Below, in pieces: positions 1 to 5,722 of a stretch of 7,064 nt of DNA. The DNA is taken from the NCBI GenBank assembly GCA_025963815.1, contig JAOQAA010000524.1:1-7064 (forward strand). Reading direction: 5' to 3'. Under the pieces are notes generated by a model, which worked only from the letters and a program-made list of their open reading frames with translations, was not told the DNA's origin and made no database searches. A program made the translations under genes and the position numbers. Positions within the stretch are counted from its first letter, which is position 1. Each line of letters begins with the position of its first letter. This stretch comes from Capsulimonas sp. (GTDB lineage: Bacteria; Armatimonadota; Armatimonadia; Armatimonadales; Capsulimonadaceae).

Positions 1-801
1 TTCTTCAACATAGCCTGTTTTTTGATCGACCCAGCCGTCGTCCCCGCCCTTGTTCTTGGTTCCAGGGTCGTCCGAATACTGTTTGGCGAGAGCGCCGAAA
101 TCGGCGCCGGGCGCCTTGGCCTTCGCCAAAATTTCCTGCGCCTGCTTTTGCGCCTGTTCGTCGCTGCGCTTTTTGTTATCGATCAAAATATGGCGAGTGT
201 GGTACTGACGATAGGAGTTACGGACATCCTGTTCGGTGACGGGAGCCTGCTTTTTGACCTTATCCTGAAGCTTTTTCAGAAGAATGGACTGGCGCACGGC
301 GTCTTTGTCCATTCGCTGAGTAAACGTTGGGCCGCCGTTCTTGGCGAACGCAGCGTCAATCTCCGACAGGGTGGCGGTTTTGGAAAGCCCAAGCTTCGTA
401 CGGACGTCAAGCTGCGTGGCGCGGTCTTCCAGTTCCTTCGTCACTTCGTCGTCTGAAACCGTCAGCCCCTGCTTCTCCGCCGTCTGCATCTCAATCTTGG
501 CCTGCGCAAGCTGCTCAAAGCTTTGGACACCCATAATGCCGTCCTGCATGATGCTGGCGGGCTGCCCCATCATCACCTGCTGCTGACGGAGGTTGTCGAA
601 TTGCTTATCGTACTCGGACCGCTTGATATCGAGACCGTTGACGGTCGCGACGACATCGTCGTCACTTGCGGCGGATTGCGTCAAAGAACTGTGCGAATTA
701 AATCCGCCACTCACGGTCGTAATCACCATCGCCGCGGTAACGATCCCCATCAGCCACGGGCCCGTGCGCTTAAACGACTCGCGCATCGTATTCAAAGACA
801 T
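1..801 (-). CDS. PpiD/SurA-like membrane-anchored peptidyl-prolyl cis-trans isomerase (C-terminus beyond window)
   Basis: Likely a periplasmic or extracytoplasmic folding catalyst that isomerises proline peptide bonds in exported proteins. I translated 267 residues in an open frame to the window edge. Residues 1-13 are basic (RESFKRTG). Residues 14-34 are hydrophobic and lack a lipobox cysteine, so an uncleaved anchor as in PpiD is likely. Residues 50-195 form the helical SurA_N-like chaperone region, starting VVATVNGLDIKRSEYDKQ. From about 200 a parvulin domain begins: HTRHILID carries the conserved His residues, and YSDDPGTKNKGGDDGWV is the family's glycine-rich signature. The remainder of this domain is outside the window. 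The ATG at 801 is preceded by AGGA about 9 bases upstream; a second ATG at 786 is less well placed. The gene starts 40 bases after the stop of the isomerase gene, so the two are probably co-transcribed. Fold family is certain; PpiD-like versus SurA/PrsA-like is less so. Confidence 0.9.
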   Translation of the reverse strand, partial: MSLNTMRESFKRTGPWLMGIVTAAMVITTVSGGFNSHSSLTQSAASDDDVVATVNGLDIKRSEYDKQFDNLRQQQVMMGQPASIMQDGIMGVQSFEQLAQAKIEMQTAEKQGLTVSDDEVTKELEDRATQLDVRTKLGLSKTATLSEIDAAFAKNGGPTFTQRMDKDAVRQSILLKKLQDKVKKQAPVTEQDVRNSYRQYHTRHILIDNKKRSDEQAQKQAQEILAKAKAPGADFGALAKQYSDDPGTKNKGGDDGWVDQKTGYVEE

Positions 802-841
802 CTTTATTCTTCCTACTTCAGGCATCGCCGCCTATTCGAGA

Positions 842-1693
842 TTAATGATTCGGTCCCAGGAGCTTGATCAAGCCTTCCAGGCACGCGCGGGACGCCGCTT
901 CCTTCGTTCCATCTTCGTAATGGGTTTCCAGCGAGAGATATCCCTCGTAACCGGAATCGCGCAGGGCTTGAATCTGACCGGCCCAATCGATCGCGCCTTC
1001 GCCCACGACGGTCCACGAGGGCGTCAGTTTTCCCGTGGGAACAAAGGCGTCCTTTACATGCACGTGCACGATGAAGTCCTTGATCGATTCGTATCCAGTC
1101 GGGAAGGGCTTTTCGCCGTCAAAGAAGGCGTTGCCTGGATCCCAAATCGAGCGCAGCGATTTCGAACCGATCTCTTCCAATACGCGCGCGGTTTGGGCGC
1201 CGGTTCCAAGATAGCAGGAGTGCTCGTTTTCCAGGCCAAGAATGACGCCCTCGCGCTCCGCAAGCGCCACCGGCTCCGCGAATGCATCGACGATGAGGTC
1301 TTCCACCATCGGCGTCAGCGTTCCGCGCTTCCAGAAAGAAAACACACGGATCAGGTCGGTATCGAAAAACTTCGCCGCCGCAATCGCGCGCTCCAGCACG
1401 CTGATTTGATCACCCAAGCCACGCGCCGAAGCACTGTGCATGGCGCCGAGAGGCCCATCGACTTCCTCGCCCGGGAGGTCGCATTTATAGAATGGGGAAG
1501 CGATTCCGACCACATGCATGCCGCGTGCGTCGATCAGATCCTTGGCTCGACGCCAGTAATCCTCCGGCGCATCCACGATGTTCTTATCCCAAATCTGCCG
1601 CAGCTCCACGCCTGTGACGCCGTACTCGGCCATCACTTCCAGCGCATGGCCCAGATCGTTGTCGATTTCATCCGTAAGGACTGCCAGCTTCAT
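842..1693 (-). CDS. Sugar phosphate isomerase/epimerase (xylose isomerase-like TIM barrel)
   Basis: A 283-residue cytoplasmic protein of the AP endonuclease 2/xylose isomerase-like TIM-barrel superfamily, which normally isomerises or epimerises sugars or sugar acids using a divalent metal. Visible signature segments are the N-terminal strand MKLAVLTDEI, GLENEH (E155), WDPGNA (D185), HVHVKD (H210/H212) and SLETH (E256). These fit the Glu-Asp-His-Glu metal site of the family, and the length is typical. The substrate cannot be read from the sequence. I chose the ATG at 1693 because GGAGG lies 7 bases upstream. The frame extends to a GTG at 1747, but that start lacks a ribosome-binding site and would add an unalignable leader. 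A strong promoter lies at 1774-1802, and the PPIase gene follows after 40 bases. No functional link between the two products is obvious. Confidence 0.9.
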   Translation of the reverse strand: MKLAVLTDEIDNDLGHALEVMAEYGVTGVELRQIWDKNIVDAPEDYWRRAKDLIDARGMHVVGIASPFYKCDLPGEEVDGPLGAMHSASARGLGDQISVLERAIAAAKFFDTDLIRVFSFWKRGTLTPMVEDLIVDAFAEPVALAEREGVILGLENEHSCYLGTGAQTARVLEEIGSKSLRSIWDPGNAFFDGEKPFPTGYESIKDFIVHVHVKDAFVPTGKLTPSWTVVGEGAIDWAGQIQALRDSGYEGYLSLETHYEDGTKEAASRACLEGLIKLLGPNH

Positions 1694-1773
1694 TTCTTTC
1701 CCTCCGTTCACGACTGCTGTGTTCGGGGCTTCAGCGTCTTTGATCACGGAAAGCGCGCCCGTAAAAACTCCTA

Positions 1774-1802
1774 ATTTTAGCCGAAAGGCAGGTGTTTGTC
1801 AA
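1774..1802 (-). promoter_or_regulatory. Sigma70-type promoter of the isomerase-PPIase unit
   Basis: Read on the minus strand there is a perfect TTGACA (1802-1797), a 17-base spacer and TAAAAT (1779-1774), one mismatch from TATAAT. The predicted start near 1767 gives a leader of roughly 75 bases before the ATG at 1693. The -35 box lies on top of the -35 box of the oppositely directed promoter. Confidence 0.75.
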
Positions 1803-1823
1803 CTTACGGCGCTTGGGTACAAT
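1796..1823 (+). promoter_or_regulatory. Divergent promoter of the acidic-protein gene
   Basis: TTGTCA (1796-1801, four of six consensus bases), a 16-base spacer and TACAAT (1818-1823, five of six) point rightwards. Transcription would start near 1829-1830, only about 5 bases before the ATG at 1835 and about 30 before the ATG at 1859. Its -35 overlaps the minus-strand TTGACA, so two polymerases could hardly bind at once. Confidence 0.5.
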
Positions 1824-1834
1824 TGCAGGAAAGC

Positions 1835-2467
1835 ATGAAGGGAGCAAACGGCTTCAAAATGAGCGATCCTAGATTAGACAAACATAGCAGCATCCACCAT
1901 GAGCTATTCGATGAAGACACCGCGCAAGTCGGAGCACTCGGCGATATCGTGGAGGCGCACGCCGGCGACGCCGTCTTCCTGACGCCGGCGGAAAAGAGCG
2001 TCGGCGGCGCGGACGGCGGTGAAAGCGATTTTGAAAGCGAAATGCTCTCCGCGGATCCAGACGAAGACGCCGGCAACGATCCCTCGGACCGTTACTCCAG
2101 CGCCGTGGACGAAAGCGCCTGGGGCACGGACCAGACGGGAACCGTCGAAGGCATCGCACGCGGTTTCGGAACGCATCTGCCCCAGGATCTGGGCCGCGAC
2201 GGATTCCAAGTCGAAGAAATCCCCGACCAGGCCCTGCAGTATCAAGGCCGCGCAGTCGCCGACGGCGAAGAGCTGGACGATTACGATGATGAGGATGAGA
2301 CCAACGGCAAGTTCGATTCCGAAGAAGCCCTCGCCCACGCGTCGGAACCCGGCGTGAATGTCGTACATGACGTCCCGAGCGAAGCATTTCCCGAGCGCAT
2401 CCCCGTTGCGCAGCGCCACCCCGATTCCACGGACGACGCTCTGGACGCCACGCGCCAGATCAAATAA
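1835..2467 (+). CDS. Highly acidic, cysteine-free hypothetical protein
   Basis: I do not recognise this family. From the ATG at 1835 the product is 210 residues with about 50 Asp/Glu against about 14 Lys/Arg, no cysteine, one tryptophan and no signal peptide or membrane segment. An extreme acidic run, GEELDDYDDEDET, lies near residues 142-154, and most of the chain is rich in G, D, E, S and A, suggesting intrinsic disorder. AGGA lies 4 bases before the ATG at 1835, a tight spacing. The ATG at 1859 (202 residues, starting MSDPRLDK) fits better if the TACAAT box at 1818 is the -10, but its only purine-rich site (AAGGGAG) is 14 bases away. A soluble stress-related or binding protein is possible, but nothing in the sequence shows it. 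The gene is monocistronic and divergent from the isomerase gene. Confidence 0.7.
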   Translation: MKGANGFKMSDPRLDKHSSIHHELFDEDTAQVGALGDIVEAHAGDAVFLTPAEKSVGGADGGESDFESEMLSADPDEDAGNDPSDRYSSAVDESAWGTDQTGTVEGIARGFGTHLPQDLGRDGFQVEEIPDQALQYQGRAVADGEELDDYDDEDETNGKFDSEEALAHASEPGVNVVHDVPSEAFPERIPVAQRHPDSTDDALDATRQIK

Positions 2468-2481
2468 AACTCAGAATATGA

Positions 2482-2509
2482 ACGCCCACAGCATCCCGGC
2501 TGTGGGCGT
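2482..2509 (+). terminator. Hairpin after the acidic-protein gene, no U-tract
   Basis: A perfect 11-bp inverted repeat, ACGCCCACAGC (2482-2492) and GCTGTGGGCGT (2499-2509), has a 6-base loop and lies 14 bases after the stop codon. The position suits a terminator or a 3'-end protecting structure. No run of T follows on the plus strand, so it is not a canonical intrinsic terminator. Confidence 0.4.
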
Positions 2510-2652
2510 GCGCGCCTTCGTCATTGTCACTCCATCCTATCAATCAAACCAGGCCCAATCCACACCTCTCCCAGATGGGCAGCCCTCTGCCTTTGTGCCC
2601 ATAGTGGTCCAAAACATAAAACTCGCGATCCATAAATCAAATATGGAGCCAA

Positions 2653-2674
2653 GTCAAAAGAAATTTTACTTGAC
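2653..2674. promoter_or_regulatory. Operator-like palindrome over a promoter -35 box
   Basis: GTCAA (2653-2657), 3 bases, AAATTT (2661-2666), 3 bases, TTGAC (2670-2674): 16 of 22 positions are symmetric about 2663.5. A wider dyad, ATGGAGC (2643-2649) with GCTCCAT (2684-2690), brackets it almost concentrically, and GAGCC/GGCTC (2646-2650/2679-2683) is centred at 2664.5. The right half-site includes most of the -35 box of the promoter at 2670, so a dimeric regulator bound here would be expected to repress. No regulator gene is in the window. Confidence 0.45.
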
Positions 2675-2698
2675 AGATGGCTCGCTCCATGCTAATAT
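2670..2698 (+). promoter_or_regulatory. Near-consensus sigma70 promoter in the intergenic stretch
   Basis: TTGACA (2670-2675), a 17-base spacer and TAATAT (2693-2698) form one of the best promoter matches in the window. The only start codon immediately after (ATG at 2699) opens a 5-codon frame. Its transcript would reach the pseudopilin gene with a leader of about 350 bases, or encode something small in between. Confidence 0.6.
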
Positions 2699-2908
2699 AT
2701 GAGACATAAGAAGTGACGAGACTACGATACATTTAGATATGAATTGTATTGTTTCGTTATGAATATGTCCCAGTATTCCTTATGAATACGTTTACAGTCG
2801 ATTTTTTGTTTTGGTACACACAAAAATCGTTTAGATCGTCGAACACAGACCGTTTGTCCTCTTATGGTCTCACAGAAGGCATCATGGCTAAAGGAGGGCT
2901 TATCTATC

Positions 2909-2941
2909 ATATTCGCAATTAAGAGTTTTTATATATTCGCA
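2909..2941 (+). repeat. Direct repeat ATATTCGCA, two copies
   Basis: ATATTCGCA occurs at 2909-2917 and again at 2933-2941, 24 bases apart. Earlier in the same stretch TATGAAT occurs at 2738, 2758 and 2781, and ATGAAT once more at 2941. These may be protein-binding repeats; in AT-rich DNA chance copies are also plausible. Confidence 0.35.
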
Positions 2942-3006
2942 TGAATAGCAATCTATATATTATCGTCTGATCGTTACGTTTTGAATTGCTGCTGCTAAGC
3001 TACTAT

Positions 3007-3035
3007 TTGGCAAACCTAGTTTGACCTGGTATAAA
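3007..3035 (+). promoter_or_regulatory. Proximal promoter of the pseudopilin gene
   Basis: TTGGCA (3007-3012, five of six), a 17-base spacer and TATAAA (3030-3035, five of six). The expected start near 3041-3042 would place the GGGGAG ribosome-binding site (3042-3047) at the extreme 5' end of the message, which is possible but tight. Confidence 0.55.
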
Positions 3036-3058
3036 ATCAATGGGGAGAAATAAAAAAG

Positions 3059-3949
3059 ATGTTTCGTAAAAAATCCAATTCGGCTGCCGGTTTTACTCTG
3101 ATCGAATTGCTCGTCGTTATCGCAATCATTGCGATTCTGGCTGCAATCCTATTCCCGGTCTTTGCACAGGCGAGAGAAAAGGCGCGCACGATTTCCTGTC
3201 TCTCAAACCAGAAGCAGTTGGGCCTGGGATTCATGCAGTATTTCCAGGATTACGATGAGAAGGGCCCATTCAATCGCGTGTTTGTCGCCGGAGATTTTTC
3301 CGCAAAAAACCTGACCTGGAAGGACGGCATCTATCCCTACGTGAAAAACGGCGGAATGGCTTACAACAACGGTCAGCCTTATACCACCCATAGCACAGGC
3401 GGGGTATTTGTCTGCCCGGATAACACCTCCGTTTGGTCCGACCAATCTCCTGTCTGGTGGGGGATCAACAATCCCAGCTTTACCGGAGGAGCTGGCGGGG
3501 ATGAAACGACACGCTTCCCCCGCTCTTATGCTGTCAACGGTTGGGCAGGTCTCAACGAAACCGGCAACACGGGTAACGGCGGTCGGTTCTGGCCGTGCGT
3601 CGGAGACGGCTCCTGCGACAAAAATTCGGGCGCGATTTCCATGCTCGACAAACCTGCGGGCACGATTATGATGGCGGAGACGCGCGTTATGTTCCCCGAC
3701 ACCGCGCCTGTGTACCTCGGTTACTCCTGTACTTCCAGCGGTATTCCGCAGGGCGGCACTTCGACCTCCTGCATTCAAGGCCATGGAGGCGGAATGACGA
3801 ACTTCCTGTTCTTCGACGGCCACGTCAAATCGATGAGACCCGCCGCCTCGATCACCCAGGACTACTGGGACGCATACGGCCCAAATGCTTATGCAGCACA
3901 GCAGACCAGTGACGCCGCTGCGGTCGGCAACATTCCGGAATGGAAGTAA
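3059..3949 (+). CDS. DUF1559 type IV pilin-like (pseudopilin) protein
   Basis: A 296-residue exported protein with a class III prepilin leader. The leader [11 protein letters not shown] is basic, cleavage is expected after G11 before FTLIELL, and E16 is the conserved Glu5 of the mature chain. Residues 12-34 form the hydrophobic N-terminal helix that anchors and packs such proteins. After the [13 protein letters not shown] motif come [11 protein letters not shown] and a DUF1559-type globular part with several cysteines (47, 119, 180, 186, 224, 238). The C-terminal processing-associated signature is present as [16 protein letters not shown] with H242 and D253. Ten residues separate the His from DG, where the family motif has nine. 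These proteins are greatly expanded in Armatimonadota and Planctomycetota and their role is poorly defined; filament subunit or secretion partner is likely. The ATG at 3059 has GGAG 11 bases upstream. A promoter precedes the gene and a strong terminator follows it. Confidence 0.93.
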   Translation: MFRKKSNSAAGFTLIELLVVIAIIAILAAILFPVFAQAREKARTISCLSNQKQLGLGFMQYFQDYDEKGPFNRVFVAGDFSAKNLTWKDGIYPYVKNGGMAYNNGQPYTTHSTGGVFVCPDNTSVWSDQSPVWWGINNPSFTGGAGGDETTRFPRSYAVNGWAGLNETGNTGNGGRFWPCVGDGSCDKNSGAISMLDKPAGTIMMAETRVMFPDTAPVYLGYSCTSSGIPQGGTSTSCIQGHGGGMTNFLFFDGHVKSMRPAASITQDYWDAYGPNAYAAQQTSDAAAVGNIPEWK

Positions 3950-3981
3950 CCAATCTCAACGGTCACCGGCCGTAACCATGA

Positions 3982-4035
3982 ACACTGGCTGCCCGCGCAA
4001 TGATGATCGCGGGCAGCCAGTGTCTATTTTTATTT
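3982..4035 (+). terminator. Intrinsic terminator of the pseudopilin gene
   Basis: A perfect 16-bp stem, ACACTGGCTGCCCGCG (3982-3997) with its complement at 4008-4023, a 10-base loop, and a T-rich tail (CTATTTTTATTT). It lies 32 bases after the stop codon and separates this gene from the GH76 gene. Confidence 0.88.
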
Positions 4036-4050
4036 CCAATTCAGTATATA

Positions 4051-4059
4051 TGCTATAAA
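4051..4059 (+). promoter_or_regulatory. Extended -10 promoter of the GH76 gene
   Basis: TGCTATAAA (4051-4059) is an extended -10 (TGn plus TATAAA). I see no good -35 at 16-18 bases upstream, where the terminator's T-rich tail lies. Transcription would start near 4066, about 25 bases before the ATG. Confidence 0.45.
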
Positions 4060-4090
4060 CACAATACAGATCGTCTGATAAGGAGCTCCC

Positions 4091-5101
4091 ATGTTTAGAA
4101 ACAGTGTCGTTCTTAACAAAATGCAATCGACGGCTTTGGCGGCGATCTGCACGCTCTCCTGCGCAATCGGGGCGCACGCAGCCGGCCCGGACAAAACGCT
4201 GGCGATGGACTGCTACAACAATGCGTTTTACAACAGCAACGGAACCTTCTACAACACGAACACTCATACTACGGGGAATCAGTTCTGGCACTATGCTGAA
4301 GAAATTGAACTGATGGAGGACGCCGCCGCAGTCAACAGCAAATACAGCGGCGCCGTGACCGCGCTGTGCAATGGGTTTATCGCGACCTATGGAACGGACT
4401 GGTCCGGCAACACCTTCAACGACGATATCCTCTGGGCCTGCATTGCCTTCGCCCGCAGCGGCAACGCCACATTCAAGTCGTACGCTCTCAGCAATTTCAA
4501 CAAAGTCTGGGCGCGCGCCTATGACACCAACGTCATCCCCGGTCTATGGTGGACCACCGCCAAGACATCCAAAAATGCCTGCGTGAATGGCCCCGGCGCC
4601 ATCGCCGCCTATTTACTGGGAAATACAACCGCCGCCAACACCCTCTGGACCGGGTTTCTCTCCAATTCCTGTGTCTGCGATCTCTCGAAGTATCGCATCG
4701 CCGACAACATCAGCAGCGGCGGCGTTGTCGGCTGGGCGGAGTTCACCTATAACCAGGGCACGCTGATTGGCGCGGCCACCCTGCTCGGCCATCGGGCAGA
4801 AGCGAAAAAAGCCATCCAGGAGACACAAAGCGCACTCTGCACGAATGGGATCTTGAACATTGAGGGAACTGGGACAAACGACGCGGCGGGTTTTAAGGGA
4901 ATATTCGCGCGATGGGCTGGGAAGTACGCGACCGGCGACTCGACCTTTAATATCTGGCTGGATACCAATGCGAATCAAGCATGGGCGGAACGCAACTCCT
5001 CCGGCCAGGTCTGGGCGAACTGGTTCTCCCGCACATCCGACGGAACGATCTATTCGTGGGAATGCTCTTCGGGAGCGGCGATGATTGTGAACGCGCCGTA
5101 A
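4091..5101 (+). CDS. Secreted glycoside hydrolase family 76 (endo-alpha-1,6-mannanase family)
   Basis: A 336-residue exported enzyme of GH76, an (alpha/alpha)6-barrel family that cleaves alpha-1,6-mannan backbones as found in fungal cell walls and mannolipids. Residues 1-30 are a Sec signal peptide, with basic N-terminus, hydrophobic core TALAAICTLSCAIG and likely cleavage after AHA. Family marks include NDDILWACIAFAR with the catalytic Asp pair D111/D112, the NACVNGPGAIAAY helix (162-174), TYNQGTLIGA (219-228) and FKGIFARW (268-275). No carbohydrate-binding or anchoring module follows, so the protein is a single free domain of normal length. The ATG at 4091 has AAGGAG 5 bases upstream. The gene follows the pseudopilin gene but is separated by a terminator and has its own likely promoter. 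It meets the uma2 gene tail to tail 30 bases downstream. Specificity for mannan is inferred from the family. Confidence 0.92.
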   Translation: MFRNSVVLNKMQSTALAAICTLSCAIGAHAAGPDKTLAMDCYNNAFYNSNGTFYNTNTHTTGNQFWHYAEEIELMEDAAAVNSKYSGAVTALCNGFIATYGTDWSGNTFNDDILWACIAFARSGNATFKSYALSNFNKVWARAYDTNVIPGLWWTTAKTSKNACVNGPGAIAAYLLGNTTAANTLWTGFLSNSCVCDLSKYRIADNISSGGVVGWAEFTYNQGTLIGAATLLGHRAEAKKAIQETQSALCTNGILNIEGTGTNDAAGFKGIFARWAGKYATGDSTFNIWLDTNANQAWAERNSSGQVWANWFSRTSDGTIYSWECSSGAAMIVNAP

Positions 5102-5127
5102 AAATGGGAAAAGTCGATCAGAAAACA

Positions 5128-5162
5128 GGCGCTAGGATATCAGAGGATCCGGTTCTAGCGCC
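5128..5162 (-). terminator. Shared hairpin between converging GH76 and uma2 genes
   Basis: GGCGCTAG (5128-5135) and CTAGCGCC (5155-5162) form an 8-bp stem with a 19-base loop; GGAT/ATCC inside may pair instead at the base of the loop. The uma2 stop codon (5134-5132) lies in the stem. On the minus strand the hairpin is followed by TGTTTTCTG and further T-rich bases, favouring termination of the leftward operon. It is less canonical for the rightward GH76 message. Confidence 0.45.
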
Positions 5163-5713
5163 ACATCTTCGTAAAGGTCGGCAAGGGAAAGCGTCACGCC
5201 GATTGCGGAGAGAGAGAATTGTCCTTCAAGCCCCGTCTCCGTGTGCAACAGCCAATCGACATCCGCACGGCGCGTGTAAATTTCAACACGCGCCGTAACT
5301 TGATCGACAATTACATAATGCTCTAATGATGGAATTTGCTGATAAAGGCGCCATTTGACGCCGCGATCTCTGTCCTCGGTCGTTTTCGAAAGTATTTCGA
5401 ATATCACCCTGGGGTTGAGCAGCATGTCGTCATGACCGTCGTCCACGAGTTTTATAGCGCCGCAGATAATGGTCAGATCTGCATAAAGATAATTCGCCTC
5501 TCGAATACGAATACGCAGGCCTCCACCTAACGGACGACATGACGTCCGCCGCAGCTTATTGCTAAGTTGTCCCACAAGATTTATCACGATGGTTTCATGA
5601 CGATTGCTTGCGCCGGCCATGGTCACGACTTCTCCGGAAATATATTCACTCCGGAGATCTGATGCTCGCTCTGTGGCAAGATATTTATCCGGCGAAATCG
5701 TTAGGCTCGACAT
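5132..5713 (-). CDS. Uma2 family (DUF820) PD-(D/E)XK endonuclease-like protein
   Basis: A 193-residue cytoplasmic protein of the Uma2/DUF820 family, which has a restriction endonuclease-like fold but whose cellular role is not settled. The pattern fits: YISGEVVTMAGAS..H near 24-39, YLYADLTII with D79, RVIFEILSKTTEDRDRGVK with E106 and K120, YQQIPSLEHYVIVD (124-137), and a C-terminal LSLADLYEDV segment. The usual EVLSPST is here EILSKTT, so the common proline is replaced. The usual Asp-Glu core is present, so catalytic loss is not evident. The ATG at 5713 has AGGGGA 5 bases upstream, overlapping the TAG of the aldo/keto reductase gene 9 bases before; translation is probably coupled. The family is abundant in cyanobacteria, Armatimonadota and similar phyla, usually as scattered single genes. 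Confidence 0.9.
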   Translation of the reverse strand: MSSLTISPDKYLATERASDLRSEYISGEVVTMAGASNRHETIVINLVGQLSNKLRRTSCRPLGGGLRIRIREANYLYADLTIICGAIKLVDDGHDDMLLNPRVIFEILSKTTEDRDRGVKWRLYQQIPSLEHYVIVDQVTARVEIYTRRADVDWLLHTETGLEGQFSLSAIGVTLSLADLYEDVALEPDPLIS

Positions 5714-5722
5714 AATTGTCCC

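Larger units (their letters stand above)
2468..3058 (+). other. Gene-less, AT-rich regulatory stretch
   Basis: About 590 bases with no convincing protein gene. The left third has ordinary base composition and holds a hairpin (2482-2509) and two competing small hairpins (2575-2602 and 2578-2591). From about 2605 it becomes visibly AT-rich, unlike its neighbours, and carries a near-consensus promoter, an overlapping palindrome, short direct repeats and the proximal promoter of the pseudopilin gene. An AAAGGAGGG sequence (2889-2897) looks like a perfect ribosome-binding site, but no ATG, GTG or TTG follows at usable distance. A 46-codon frame (2782-2922) lacks a ribosome-binding site. Confidence 0.6.

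Noticed and set aside
22..456. 144-codon plus-strand frame at the left edge
   Set aside because: It lies opposite the PPIase reading frame, which has recognisable SurA_N and parvulin motifs.
593..1774. 393-codon open frame on the plus strand opposite the sugar isomerase gene
   Set aside because: Antisense to a clear TIM-barrel family gene; its translation resembles no protein and has no ribosome-binding site. It reflects codon bias of the real gene.
1869..2419. Two minus-strand frames of about 170 codons opposite the acidic-protein gene
   Set aside because: One is an Arg-rich shadow. The other is smoother, but I see no minus-strand ribosome-binding site or promoter for it, whereas the plus frame has a promoter and start. 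This is the least certain of the strand choices.
2797..2829. CGATTTTT...AAAAATCG hairpin as a terminator for the 2670 promoter
   Set aside because: The stem is nearly all A-U with a bulge, and only three T follow, so it is too weak to call.
2722..2910. 62-codon minus-strand frame in the AT-rich stretch
   Set aside because: No family resemblance or promoter, and the composition is that of the AT-rich non-coding DNA.
3203..3823. 206-codon minus-strand frame opposite the pseudopilin gene
   Set aside because: Antisense shadow of a protein with an unmistakable prepilin leader and DUF1559 motif.
5132..5713. Uma2 protein as part of a defence or transposon system
   Set aside because: No partner methylase, transposase, terminal repeats or defence genes lie nearby; the neighbours are housekeeping genes.
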